The notes: generated by a model not told the origin, from the sequence alone. A DNA stretch of 64,000 nt from Ligula intestinalis (GCA_036362985.1 JAYGXS010000008.1:23765296-23829295); one strand, 5' to 3'; positions 37,201-48,412 are shown, counted from the first letter of the stretch. Numbers and translations: made by a program.

Positions 37201-37899
37201 CTAAAATGAGTTTTGGTTTTTTTGGACAGTTTATAAACATGGCCGTGTAAATGAGAAGTCACATTCATAAATCACGTTTTCAGTAGATGCCTTTATGAAA
37301 TGTATTATTTGTAAAGTTTTTGATTTATGTTTGGAAGAGAAGCTGCATTCAATGAAGAATGCTTGAAAACACTGAAAATCAGGAAAAATTCGCTGACCTT
37401 TCAAAAGTGACTTGAAAATAATTGTAATCCAATACCTGCTATATCAATAAAAACATTTGATTAAAAGAAATTAATTTTAATATACAGAAAATGGTATCGC
37501 TGGGATTTCCCCTGACAATTATATTTATACTTATTGCTTAACTTTCTAGCGACTTGTCACCTTTTAGGAACTTGAGGCTTTTCCAAAAAATTTGCTAGTT
37601 CTAAACAAACAATAAGTACTTCAATTAGTCCAATCAAACCATCTATGAATGACCTTGGGTCGATTGGCGTGTGATGTATGTACGCATAATCACCCCCAGC
37701 AGGACCACGCGTGTCGTGTACGCGCGACGCCGGCGGGATCAATAAGAGCGCGTGTATGAGTGAGGGGAGGGGCTTTCAAACACACACACACACGGCGAGG
37801 GGGCGGAAGCATCTGTGTGTACGTGAGTACCCACTGAGAGAAAGATTGAGTGTTTATTTCTGTGCCCTTCCGAGGAGGTGTTGGTGATTCATCCAGAAA

Positions 37900-38125
37900 A
37901 TGCGAGAAATTATTGCGCTTCACATGGGCCAGGCTGGCGTCCAACTCGGCCACGCAATTTGGGAGTTGGCATGTCTAGAACACTGTGTCAGTCCAACGGG
38001 CGAATTCAATGCCGCATGTTGTGATGGGCGACCCAGTGAGGGATTAGAAAGTGTGTTTCTAGAGTGCAGAAATGGAAACTACTGCCCGCGAGCACTCCTG
38101 TTGGATCTGGAACCCACTGTTATCG
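37900..38125 (+). CDS. Alpha-tubulin-like exon 1
   Basis: Starts at an ATG with A at -3 and an in-frame TGA at 37885-37887, so this is the first start in the frame. Encodes 75 residues, MREIIALHMGQAGVQLGHAI onward, through EPTVI. The donor ATC G|GTAAGC leaves one base that completes Asp76 with exon 2. Confidence 0.92.
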
Positions 38126-41100
38126 GTAAGCCACTCCGTTTTCACTTACGATATTGCAGTGTGAAATGAAATTCCGAAGCTCTGACTCCTAATAGGCAAT
38201 TCTTCTAGCCAAGCAGCTCCCCCCGGCAACGTTTTCCCAGGTTCGCCATACAAAAACAACCTGATAAAGCGTACCGTTGTATATTGCGTGCCATTCACGA
38301 CAGCTGCTTTGTCCTTATTCCCATCAATCAGAAGATACTTCATTAGCATGCATGCGATCATTAGGTTGCTCGTCTGTTGACTGAATTCAACTGCAAAGAC
38401 CAGCTTTTCACGTTTCGTGAGGGTCCTTGGCATTTGTCTGACAGACAGTAGTGATGGAAGCTTGCAAGGAATTGATGCCAATGTGCGTTCAAACAACTTA
38501 ATGACGCTACGAGACTGCATATACTGGTGGGATTCAGGCTTCAGTTTGAACAGTGGTGTGCTGATATATTACCGAAGGTTTGCCCGGCAAATTTGACTGA
38601 ATTAAGTCAATGAAATAAGTTTTATTGTACACACTTGAAGATGTTAATTTGTGGTTGTACTGAAGTTAAGCACAGTGAATTTCGCTACACTAAGAGTAAA
38701 ATTGCGCTGTATCTACAACATTCTATCCCCTCCTCCATCTTTGCCCGGTGTCACTGAAGCCCATAGGCTCGAGGGGTGCAGGTGATTGGCGCAACCAAAG
38801 CTGCTCCTAGACGTGCCGCCCCAATTGACTCGGATCCCAGGGAGGCGGAGTGCCACATCAAGAAGGAGCCATTGCAGCCTGACTCTCAGTCCGCCAGACA
38901 GCTAGTCCACGCAAAAACACATGGGGCTACCCACACGGTCCGAGTTATCTGTCAGTTGGCAACCCTCCAAGTCGCAGGCTTTAGTGCTCCATGAGAGTTT
39001 TAAGCGTGTCCGATTGTTTATGGTGAGCTATAGCCTTCAGTCTCTATTCATCCCCAGCATCAGCCAACTGTCCGAGCCCACTGCGGGGTGGGCGCAATAG
39101 CTGAGAGGTCCGGCGAAGCCGTCTGCGCATGCCATAGCACGACCTGGCCCCCAGGATGTCTACACAAGTACCACTAAAAGCCAGGGTGTAAGAAGGAGCC
39201 GCCGTCGTCTGACTCCCAGTCCAGCCGTTCAACACAGAAACCACACTGGGCTGACGTCGTGGTCAGGATTAAAGTTTAAGTTGGCGGCCTTTCAAGTCAC
39301 GCTAAATCGTGATAGTTTCAGGTCTGGAGAGCTGGGGATGGGGATGGGATTTTTGCTGGACGTAAAAGATGTGTTACGTGTATCGGCGTAGGGGCGAATT
39401 CTTTCCTCATATGACGAAGTGGGCCCATGCGGAAAGTGAATGCGATGGATTTGAAAGTTACCAACCAGGCCGAGACCATGTCAATCGTTTCCATATTCAG
39501 TCGAATTTGCTTCGTCTTGCTATGGGAACTTGGTACATGGTATCGGCAACGAGAAGGAATTCAGTAAATCCTGTGATTATCCTCGTTGAATACCACGGAT
39601 GTACCAACTATTAATAGGAGCCCAGGCAAGTTTACGACGTGGAAGTTTGCGCACTTGTCTAACAATTGGCTTAAAGAGCCTGCGACATACTCGATTTCCT
39701 GAAATATGGTTTTCTTTCATGACGCACGTAGATAGAGCTAGTTTTCCTGCACCCTATATATTCTCCAGAGCTTTTGACTCGGCGCTTCTACCCGAAATCG
39801 AGAAGATACTATAGAGCAGATACCACCTGAGGTTGTGCAACAATGGCTGCTAGTGGGTTTTGAATAAAGTAGACGAGAAAATTCTGACACTTTCGTTTTG
39901 GCCACAGTCTTCAAGTTACGTGCTACCACTTCTTAGGAATGTCACCAGGACGTTCCTTACAGGTGATATAAGTCCTTCTTAAAACTGTGCCGTCTTTCCT
40001 TCTTGACGCTCGCAAAATAGATTTAAAAAAATTTAAATGAGTACAGGCAGAATGGTAGTACCGACAAAGAGAAGGGAGACTGCAATGGTCATTGTTGGCT
40101 TTGTGGCCGTCGTCAACCGACCTCCACATACCTTCCTCGTATCTGACTCACACTCATTCTGTTCACAGCTACGCATTGAGCTCTATGAGAGTTGTTTTAG
40201 GTTCTCTCTGGCATTGAATAATCACCCCCATGAGCGCGCAGGAACATAACAAGTCAAGTTTGCGGTTGAACCCTTCTCTAATGAGGTGGGCACGATGGGC
40301 TTATGGTGGCGGTCGGCCTCACCCAAGGGCTCTTGGAGCACGGGGAAGGGGGTAAATGGGACTTTGTGCGTGGTCTAAACAAACCTAGCTGATTATTTTG
40401 TTCGCGAAGTGAGAATTTCAAAAATACGCTTTCACCATTCGCTTGTTTAAATGCACCAATAAAGCGTAAAAAACTCGAGCGCGCAGTTTAAGGTTGGGAA
40501 CTAAAAATGGATCGCTAAATGGAAACCGAAGGTTCTGGTGGGCTAAAGCCACACACGTGATGGCCAATCACATTGCAGCCTGGAGTGTGAAACATGTACC
40601 GTTGAATCTGACTTTAGTGATGGTCGCGAATACGGATATGCTTGCAGTTAGCAACGTTTACCCTAACTCCAAACTATACCGGCTAAGAAGAAGAAGATGC
40701 GATCACTGGAACAAGAACTTTATTTTCCTGACGTTTCGGATTCCTCGGGAATCCTTAATCATAGGTAATCGAAGGACAGTTCGAAACATGCGCAGATAGG
40801 GTGATACATGCACAGAGTGTACGGTGTACTGAGACATTTCCTGAGCGAGAGAATCAGTCACGTGGGAAGGACTGGGCGCAACAAAAACTCTGATGACAGC
40901 GGGCATAATTGTCGCGCAATTATCAACCCCGCATCTGAAGCGGACAAGAACGCCGTGATAATAAATGAGCCATCACCGCACCATTTAAGACCCCAAGCGG
41001 TGGATAAAGGAACTGACAATTATAGTACGCATGCGGTTGCCCGCTACGAACTATAAATACAGTGTTATCTGTGCATGTACCACCCTATCTGCGCATGTTT

Positions 41101-42636
41101 CAGACTGTTCTTCGATTATCTATGATAAAGGATTCCCGAGGAAGTCCGAAGCGTCAGGAAAATAAAGTTCTTGTTCCAGTGATTGCATCTTCTTCTTCTT
41201 CTTCTTCTTCTTCTTCTTCTTCTAAACTGCTGCCTGGAACTCGTATATTCTCCTCTATTGGTATACCGGCTAACCCCAACCGCTGAACTCACTGCTGATT
41301 TCTCTTCCTAACCGCAAACTCTAACCCTGACCTTTTATCCTACGCCAAGGGTGACTTGCATGGACGTGGGAGAGCAACACCCTGCTCACTTAAATCAGGT
41401 GGCCTGGCAATATATTTCAGGGAGCAAACGTATTCCCGTGGCTTTACTCTAACGTTAACCTGAACTACCTCAGGCTCCAACACACGACTTGCTTATTAAG
41501 ATGAGAGTGCTGGAACAAGACTTTTATTCGCCGAACGTTTCGGCATCCGTCGCAGATTCTTCATCAGAGACGTCAGCAGAAAACAGTAGCAGATAGGGTA
41601 ATACATGCACAAGAAGTTGAAGTATTTATAGGACACAGATATTACTGCAAACCTATGACGACAATTAACGATAATTTCCTTCTTGTGCGTTGATGGCTTG
41701 TTCACCGGCCTGTGGGCTCTGACTTGCTGACCTTTCATCACGCATTGTGGACTCGGGCGTGATGATTGCTTGTCCATCCACCTCTCTGGTATTGGCGTAA
41801 GGCGACACAGTGGTCTGTGCATTCCCAAGTGTCAATAACTTTGACTAAACTTAGCCCCGCTACCGAATATGCATTGGGCAAAACATTGCGCTTGTTTATG
41901 GATTAGGGACCCGTTAACCATGGCTCAACTGTTTCTCGGCTCACATGGTTTACGCCTCTTGCGAGAATTTTGGCCTTATCAAATTTGAATATATGCCAGG
42001 ATCCCGTCGAATGAGCCGCAACTTGAGAATTGGCGTCATTTCTCCGTACTGCTGCCACGTGTTCGGCAATTCGAGTTTTGAGAAGTCTGCCCGTTTCTTC
42101 AACGTAGTTTTTTGTCTGAAATTGCCCCAGATCCTATAGACAACTCCATATGTTGCTTACTGTGGCAGTGGGTCTTTCGGTTTCATTATCTGACGCCTTA
42201 TGGTTGACTAAGGCCCGTTTGCGAGTCCAGCTCCCAGTGCTACTGATGTCTCTGATGAATAATCCGCGAGGATGTCAAAACGTTAGGCGAATAAAAGTCT
42301 TGTCCCAGCAATCGCATCTTCTTTTTCTTCTCAGTTTCTTTCTGGGACTCGCATGTTCGCTTCTTTTGCCATCTCAATCTTAATCCTAACCCTACAATTG
42401 ACCCAAACCCTCCCGTTAGCATGAACCCGAATCCGACCAAAACTGAAGCCCAAATCTAATTCCTGCGGAATTCGGCATACAGCCGCATGTACTATAAGCG
42501 CTTCCCTTTCCCGTATCTCATTTAGGTGGCTATAAAAGTCATTCTCAACTGTCCTAGCCCTAACCCTTAATCATGGTCCCTAACTCTATCCCTAAACATA
42601 ACATTAATAGTAGCGCGACGAGAATGAACGAACTGA

Positions 42637-42684
<48 letters not shown>

Positions 42685-42694
42685 NNNNNNNNNN

Positions 42695-42744
<50 letters not shown>

Positions 42745-42746
42745 AA

Positions 42747-42788
<42 letters not shown>

Positions 42789-45700
42789 GTAGTAGTAGTA
42801 GTAGTAGTAGCAGTAGTAGTAGCGAAGAGGCTGAATGAAGCCTACTCAAAGACCAAGTGGGGTCACTTCTGCGACGAAAACCACCCGCAAGCTACTCGTG
42901 CGGCTTCTGATGTGGTTTCGACTATCCTTCTTGTCGAATTGCAACGAAGGTGGATGTCTTCATCCCCTGTCAGCGTACTTCAGTGTTAAAACCGTATTAC
43001 AGCAGCCGAAATAATTTTTATACCTCAATAACTGAGTCCCTATGAAGGGTAAGGGGGATGAAGGAGAGACTGCTCGGTGCCTCTAGGATAAGTCTACTTC
43101 GCACAGAAGGCTTAAGGAGATAATAAATGCATACCGCCTCCAACACACTTCTTAGCCATGCGTCAAAAGAAGACTGCACATCACATTAAGAGTTGGACGC
43201 GTAATGGCCTGAGACTTTTGTTGTTGGCGTAGCACTGGTAAGTTGGCACAAGGCGTCTGCACGCGTCAAATCACGTGATTGTGATCTTCTAGGCTTCATG
43301 CGTTTGATAAGGCTGCGCATGACTCACCGCGGACGCGCCGAGCCGATACACGGCACTCGGAACGGTTAGTTTTATCGATTTTAACATTGTGTCATGCTGA
43401 TAAGCGCACTCACAGGCCTACAGAATCCTTGTGGCATATTTGTTTGTTATTAAGTTGGTTTGGCAGATTTGGTTAATTTAGTTGACCCAATTGTGAAAAA
43501 ACTTGCGGTATTCAGCGGGATTCGAACCCGCATAGGAGGGAGGCCTTTTACGCAAGCCAACGCTCTGCCTACTTGAGCTACGAGTGTCGCGCTTCACACC
43601 GTGAGTTTAATCAAACTTGGATCGATAGTACCCGCCCAACTTTACCGCTCATATGAAATCCGCCAATACGGAACAGCAAGTTGACTGCCCAAGCAGGATT
43701 TCCTAAGCAATCATCTAGAATCCACCAGAATGACTACTAGGCTGACTTAATTATTAGGAGGTTTGGCAGATTTGGTTTATTAAGTTTGGTTTATTTGTTT
43801 GTGCTTCATTGACTTTGCCTTGAGGAAGCGTGCATCTTAATTATTTTCACCTCGCAATAACAGTCCTCACTTACGCCTCCAACAGATGAAGTCCGCACGG
43901 GTGCATATCGCCAGCTCTTTAATCCAGTGAACCTGATCAGCGGCAAACAGGATGCCGCCAGCAACTACGCCCGTGCCTACTTTGCCCAATCACACATTCA
44001 CCTGCCCAATATCCGCGAACGACTGCGCGTCCTCTGTGAGCAATGCGATGCCCTCACTTGCTTCCAACTCTGCTACTCGGCCAACGGTGGTACCGGCTCC
44101 GGTCTGACGGCTGCCCTCTGCGATGAACTCTCCGATCTCTACGCCAAAAAGTTCAAATTTGCCACCTCAATCTACCCCTCGCCCAGCTACAGCGAGATCA
44201 CGGTGGAACCCTACAACGCCCTCCTGCACACCGCCACCACGGTGGATCTCTGCGATTGTGTTGTCCTGGCGGACAACGAGGCCGTGCATCGAGCCATCAG
44301 CCGCAAGCTGGGTGAACAGGCTGCCGGTTTCAGCCTGCCCAATCGCGTGTTAGCGCGCCTGATTAATGCTCAGTTTCTGTGCCATCGCTATAACTTTCTG
44401 GGCCAGCAGCGCGTCGAGGTGACTGACCTGCTGACCAATCTGGTGCCCTTTCCCCGCGTGCACTTCCCCACCATGGCGTTTGCGCCCTTTGTGCGCCGAG
44501 AAGCGCTGGCACTGGACAACTTCAACGCCACCCAACTGCTCTCCCAGATCTTCTACAATGATGACTGCCAACTCGCTAGCATCAACGCCGCCAACCAGCC
44601 CTACATTGCCTGTGCCGTGCTCTGTCGTGGCGCCGTCACGCCCTGTGATGTTGTGGAGGCGGTGAAAGCAGCCAAACTCAGCGATCGGACGCGTTTCGTG
44701 GACTGGTGCCCCACTGGCTTCAAGATCGGCACCAACTCCAGCCCACCTATCAGCATGCCCGCGGACTGTCCACTGAAGGTGGGTGACCGCTGTCTGGCCA
44801 TGATTGCCAGTAATGTGGGCGTTCGGGACGCCTGGTATACCACTCGCCGGCACTTTGACCTGCTCTTTAACAAACGCGCCTTTGTCCATTGGTACGTCTC
44901 CGAGGGCATGGAGGAGGGGGAGTTTACGGAGGCAGCAGATGTCATCAGCAGCATCATCCAGGATTACGAGGATGTGGGCAGGGAGTTGAAGGCTGGTGGT
45001 AGGGCCGAAGAGGAACCCGATGATGTGACCAGTACAGACAACCACGCTGTGATGGCAGCGCCGGCGGCGACAACGATTGCTTCAGCCGTGTCACCGAAGG
45101 CGCGTGCGTCGTCCACCAAACAGGCGGAGAAAGGGGACCCCAGGCAGGGCCTTCCTCGTCCATCTACCGTCTTCAGCAAGAACTATCGTCTGAAACCTGC
45201 TGTAGGAGCTATGGGCGAGGACAAGCCTAAACGGAGTCAGCCCGGCGTGTTAGCTACTGTCTCCATTTCAAATGACCTGAGGCTGACATCCTCCAGCTCA
45301 GGTGGTCGACCGAGTCTGACGGAGGGGTCACTTCTGACGCCTACAAACGTCCCTGAAGGAACCGCCCTGAGTTATGGCGAGGTGCAGACTATGACTTATG
45401 CTAGCGTCTTACAACATCTACAGGATTTGTCGGGTTCCACCGACGGCGATAGGCGGACCCCCTCAGAAGAGGAGCTGTTCTCCCAAGCTGTTGCCTACCG
45501 CCAACGACGATCCCGGCAGCCAAGTTTTCGGAGTCGCCGCATAAAACTCCATCAACAGTCGCCGGAAGTTCACCTACCACTAGTAGGTCATCCGTTGGTA
45601 AGTTGGGCGGAGGAGGTAGAACCAGACCGCAACTCGTCCTCTTCCGCCCTTAACGATTGGCGCCTAGGTAGGAGATCAATAGGGGATCGAAGGGAACAGA

Positions 45701-46548
45701 CGCCAGCGCCGCCAACAAGAACACCCGATTGGCCAGCGCCCATGGACACCAACTGCTCAGCTGCCATTCGGGACGCTTCCCAGCACGCACCCCCCGAGAC
45801 CGCACCCACAACCAGTCCCGCCAATGCCCGCCCCAGCAGCGACAGCTCCTTTACGCGGGTCCGCTTCTATTCACCCGCCCCTAGGAGGACGATGACCACT
45901 GCAACACAGAACAGGACAAGACCCATACCCAAGCCCCGGCGAAAGGTGGTGGCGGGATCCAAGAAAAGTGCCGACCTCCCCTCGAGCCACGTCATGACCG
46001 CAAATGACTGCGGTCATGGCGCCGTCGTCGTCGGTGGTGATGGTGCAGAGAGCGCAGCCCGGCCAATCACCTCAGACTGCGAGATTCCATCAGGCCTCTT
46101 CTCGAGGACAAGTACCTGCAGTGTCTGGAACACTCCCCTCTCCTCCCAGGGTGATAACGGCTCCAATACCTTTCGCACCATAACTTCGCTGTCTAGCGGG
46201 CTGAGTAGTCACGTTGACAGTCTGGATGATGTCTCCTACACACTCGCCTACGCCTCCACCACCTCCTCCTCCACCTTGCCCTGGTTCTCAGAGGGCGACA
46301 TTGTTCTCAGTAAATGCTGTGAGATCGAGGCTTATGGGGATGATGATGATGATGATAATAATAATGACGAGGCACATGCACTAAGAGCTCCAAAGTCCGG
46401 ATTCAGCACGCAGACCCCACGTTGTCAGATGGCGAACAACAACAACAACCGGAACAACAGTGGCACAGCCGACGTGGCGCACAGGACCTCCTGCAAAAAG
46501 CTCCCAAGAAAACATTTTTGCTTCACCTCTGATCTCAAGGCTCACTGA
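37900..46548 (+). CDS. Divergent alpha-tubulin with a ~520-residue C-terminal extension
   Basis: Two exons, 37900-38125 and 43886-46548, joined in phase 1 across a 5760-base GT-AG intron, encode 962 residues. Residues 1-440 are a complete tubulin: GQAGVQ at 10-15, the alpha-type WELACLEH at 21-28, DLEPTVID at 69-76, GGTGSG at 143-148, N206 and N228, VDWCPTGF, AFVHWYVSEGMEEGEF and DYEDVG ending at 440. Numbering matches canonical alpha-tubulin through N228, followed by a two-residue insertion before position 254. Unusual points: it starts MREI (beta style) rather than MREC; the K40 acetylation loop is rewritten with Cys at 40; G142 is Asn; N101 is Ser; the catalytic Glu254 equivalent is Asp (residue 256). 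The usual acidic tail is replaced by residues 441-962, which are Ser/Pro/Thr/Arg-rich with Asp and Asn runs. Probably a specialised, tissue-restricted isotype (inference). Confidence 0.92.
38850..39305 (+). repeat. Dispersed repeat, two units
   Basis: Units at 38850-38975 and 39180-39305 share AAGAAGGAGCC, CTGACTC(T/C)CAGTCC, CACA(T/C)(G)GGGCT and a CCT(C/T)CAAGTC end. Likely two copies of an unclassified interspersed repeat. Confidence 0.5.
40055..40120 (-). repeat. S1 SINE fragment
   Basis: Body fragment with ACCGACAAAGAGAAGGGAGA and GGCCGTCGTCAACC, within the tubulin-like gene's intron. Confidence 0.6.
40675..40686 (+). repeat. Target-site duplication, left
   Basis: TATACCGGCTAA, identical to 41262-41273; brackets the PLE fold-back unit. 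Confidence 0.85.
40687..41261. mobile_element. PLE subfamily A2 fold-back unit with 12-bp target-site duplication
   Basis: Arms of about 130 bp: minus-strand terminal block from 40687 (GAAGAAGAAGATGCGATCAC) and plus-strand block to 41205, followed by (TTC)n and the tail CTGGAACTCGTATATTCTCC. Flanked on both sides by TATACCGGCTAA (40675-40686 and 41262-41273). The interior (40808-41056) is open for 82 codons but not recognisable. Confidence 0.85.
41188..41223 (+). repeat. (TTC)n within PLE tail
   Basis: Twelve TTC units between the PLE terminal block and its 3' tail; an expansion of the TCTTCTTCT motif that other copies carry in short form. Confidence 0.9.
41262..41273 (+). repeat. Target-site duplication, right
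   Basis: TATACCGGCTAA, identical to 40675-40686. Removing the insert rejoins degenerate CCTAA-type repeats on both sides. Confidence 0.85.
41510..42375 (-). mobile_element. PLE family A, minus-strand 3' part with inverted terminal copy at right
   Basis: Left terminal block 41510-41580 (minus), endonuclease piece on the minus strand at 41870-42130, and a plus-strand terminal block at 42245-42320 followed by the usual tail GGGACTCGCATGTTCGCTTC. The endonuclease reads YVEETGRLLKTRIAEHVAAV, then NSQVAAHSTGSWHIFKFDKA, SINKRNVLPNAYSV, with one stop. Confidence 0.82.
42380..42610 (-). repeat. Degenerate telomere-like repeats beside PLE tail
   Basis: AATCCTAACCCTACAATTG, CCTAGCCCTAACCCTTAATC and TCCCTAACTCTATCCCTAAA. 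Starts within 10 bases of the end of the PLE at 42375. Confidence 0.6.
42638..42822 (+). repeat. (AGT)n microsatellite with assembly gap
   Basis: Triplet array with AGA and ATT/CAG variants. Contains 10 N at 42685-42694. The poly-Val/poly-Leu open frames over it are artefacts of the repeat. Confidence 0.95.
43457..43775 (-). repeat. S2 SINE copy, full length
   Basis: Minus strand. Tail GACCCAATTGTGAAAAAAC, B-box in complement (GGGATTCGAACCCGC), A-box in complement (TACTTGAGCTACGAG), then the leader TACCCGCCCAACTTTACCGC. GGTTTGGCAGATTTGGTT occurs at both ends (43457, 43762) as a direct repeat. Confidence 0.82.
43886..46548 (+). CDS. Alpha-tubulin-like exon 2 with long tail
   Basis: Starts after a CCAACAG acceptor and restores DEVRTGAYRQLF, the exact alpha-tubulin continuation. 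Tubulin homology runs to 44979. The remaining roughly 1560 bases stay open in the same frame to a TGA at 46546-46548. The tail contains a basic proline-rich stretch (RPIPKPRRKVV), Ser/Thr-rich segments, an Asp6-Asn3 run (residues about 894-902, encoded by GAT/AAT triplet repeats) and an Asn5 run. GC content and codon use look continuous with the tubulin part. No known domain was recognised in the tail. Confidence 0.92.
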
Positions 46549-46754
46549 TCTATCATCTCCCATCAGCGTCAATGACATTTCCCAAATCTCCCCCCCCCTC
46601 CCCCGAGTGACTGATTCCTGACCGTTCTGAGGGATTGCATTCAGTCTCACGCAGTGGCTGGATGTCAGCTTCTGCCTCCTTTTTCTTGTCACATATTCTT
46701 CTTCCCCGACACAGAGGTCTGTCCATCCAAAGTACACAACTTTGTGGTGGTATA

Positions 46755-46760
46755 AATAAA
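46755..46760 (+). promoter_or_regulatory. Polyadenylation signal of the tubulin-like gene
   Basis: AATAAA about 205 bases after the stop codon, the first canonical hexamer downstream. It supports the long tail as the natural end of the gene rather than a run-on frame. Confidence 0.65.
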
Positions 46761-47663
46761 GACCTGCGTATACACCCGCCTATATACGCACACCGGTGAA
46801 ACCGACCCCCAGTCCTTCATTGGTCCTTGTTTGACCCTTTGTGTGTCTGCATGTGTTTGTAAAATGACTCTTTGGATTCGAGCAAAAAAAGGCCGATGAT
46901 TTGTCCTCGATGGTTTTTACCCCTCCAAACGACCTCAGCTTACGTCTACCGGCCCCGGGGTCGTCAGAGTAAGGCGAGTGCTGACTTTTTTGAGCAAATA
47001 AATAACAGCTACTGAAATGTTTTCAGTGACCATTGCATAATGCTCTGTGGTTCTGGCTTCGGCCAGGGGCATTAGACGGTCCGGACATACTGATTCTGCC
47101 GATGAGTCGAGATAAAACTATGTAGTCTTGGACAAGATCACCCTGTCTTTGATCCCCTTAAGAAAGATATCCGATCCGGTAGATAGGGTCTAAAAACAGA
47201 TCTCAGGCTGGCGAGTTTGAGAGGTTCTGGGTGATCATTTGGGCAAGCGAAAGGGCTACTGACTTTCTGAAGATCATGGCCGGTTCATCGTTGTCCAAGC
47301 GCTAAGGGCACAACATCAAGCATAAATGCCATTCAGTTGCCGAGCAAGTCGGCTTTGGAATGATTAATGTCTTTCGTTCCTCGTTCTATTGGCCTTTTAT
47401 GGGCGCTTGACACTTTCATTTCCAATACAAGCGAACATGCGACATTTTCGTGTGTCACGAGTTACCACCTCGATGGAGTGTGATTGAACCTCTGTGAGGC
47501 ATTTTCAGTCTCGTGGCTTCCGTCGCGTGAGCTCGTCCTTGGGTCGTGTCTGTGTGACTTCCTTTAGTTCCTTTAGTTAAAATATTGGCCCCAGAGAACG
47601 TTCTTCCGCCTTCTAATCCTTAAGTTCTGTGTGGTCGTCTTGCCCTGTCCTCTCTGCATAAAA
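46761..47663. other. Intergenic, nothing recognised
   Basis: Downstream of the tubulin-like gene; no open frame over 60 codons and no repeat family recognised. Confidence 0.6.
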
Positions 47664-47925
47664 TGACGCATGGGTTCTCAGGCTGCAACTGTCGATGTCC
47701 TAAGCAGTCGTCAACGAGTGAGTCGCAAACGTTTTTTTGCCATTCATTTTCTTTCAAACGGTGCTAGCGCCCTATGCGTATGACCTAATTGTAGTCATTC
47801 GAATAAACAAAGTGGGCTAAATCTCCGCATATAAGTAGCGAAACTGGTCATATATACGAAAATTTACATGCAAATGAAGTATATAAAAACATGGCGGCTC
47901 GGTTTTAAAAGGTCCACCGTACAGC
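47664..47925 (+). repeat. Repeat R3, first copy
   Basis: Shares with 48130-48410: a CTGCAACT(G/A)T start, CAGTCGTC, GATTCGCAAA-like block, AAATAAACAAAG, TTTACATGC(A/G)AATG, CTATAAAAA, and a closing ATGGC(G/C)GCTCG(G/A)TTT. Unclassified, no protein. Confidence 0.75.
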
Positions 47926-48129
47926 GCTTTAACGGGTTAGGACGATCGATGATACGATCCCACGGTAGGAACGAATCAAGATAGTCAGGCTATAACGAGC
48001 TTAGCCGCATTAGCCGACTAGGCTGTAGAACCAAGACACTGGCTCAAATCTCAGTTAATGATAACGTAACTCACACAACTTTGAGTATAGCGCGTAATAG
48101 TTAATAACACGAACTTAAACAAATAGGGG

Positions 48130-48412
48130 CAGGAAGATGACAAACTGTGAGCTGTCTGAGGACTGCAACTATTGACATCATGAACAGTCGTCGGTGAATG
48201 ATTCGCAAAATTCCCTTGCGACTTTTCTTCATTGAAAATACTGATGAGCGTCGTGCGTGGATTACCCCTTATTTTAGTTCAAATAAACAAAGAAGGGTAA
48301 AAATATGTGTATAATTGGCAGAATGGGCCAATCGATGCACAAAGAAGAAACTTTACATGCGAATGGGGACTATAAAAATGGCCGCTCGATTTCAAAAAGC
48401 CCACCTGCGTAA
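48130..48412 (+). repeat. Repeat R3, second copy
   Basis: Second copy of the unit at 47664, separated by about 205 bp: GGACTGCAACTATTGACATC, CAAATAAACAAAGAAGGG, CTTTACATGCGAATGGGGAC and AAATGGCCGCTCGATTTC. Confidence 0.75.

Larger units (their letters stand above)
38126..43885 (+). other. Intron of the tubulin-like gene, packed with repeats
   Basis: 5760 bases between GTAAGC and CCAACAG. Holds a duplicated dispersed repeat (38850-39300), an S1 SINE fragment (40050), two PLE fold-back units (40687-41261, 41510-42375), degenerate telomere-like repeats, an (AGT)n array with an assembly gap, and an S2 SINE (43460-43770). An open frame on the minus strand at 38146-38520 (124 residues) matches nothing I know. 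Confidence 0.85.

Noticed and set aside
38146..38520. 124-codon minus-strand frame in the tubulin intron
   Set aside because: No recognisable domain, no start context or splice signals supporting it; left as unexplained.
42573..42989. Poly-valine and poly-leucine open frames
   Set aside because: Products of the (AGT)n microsatellite and its 10-N gap.
44350..45045. 231-codon open frame antisense to the tubulin-like exon
   Set aside because: Shadow of the GC-rich tubulin coding strand; no similarity of its own.
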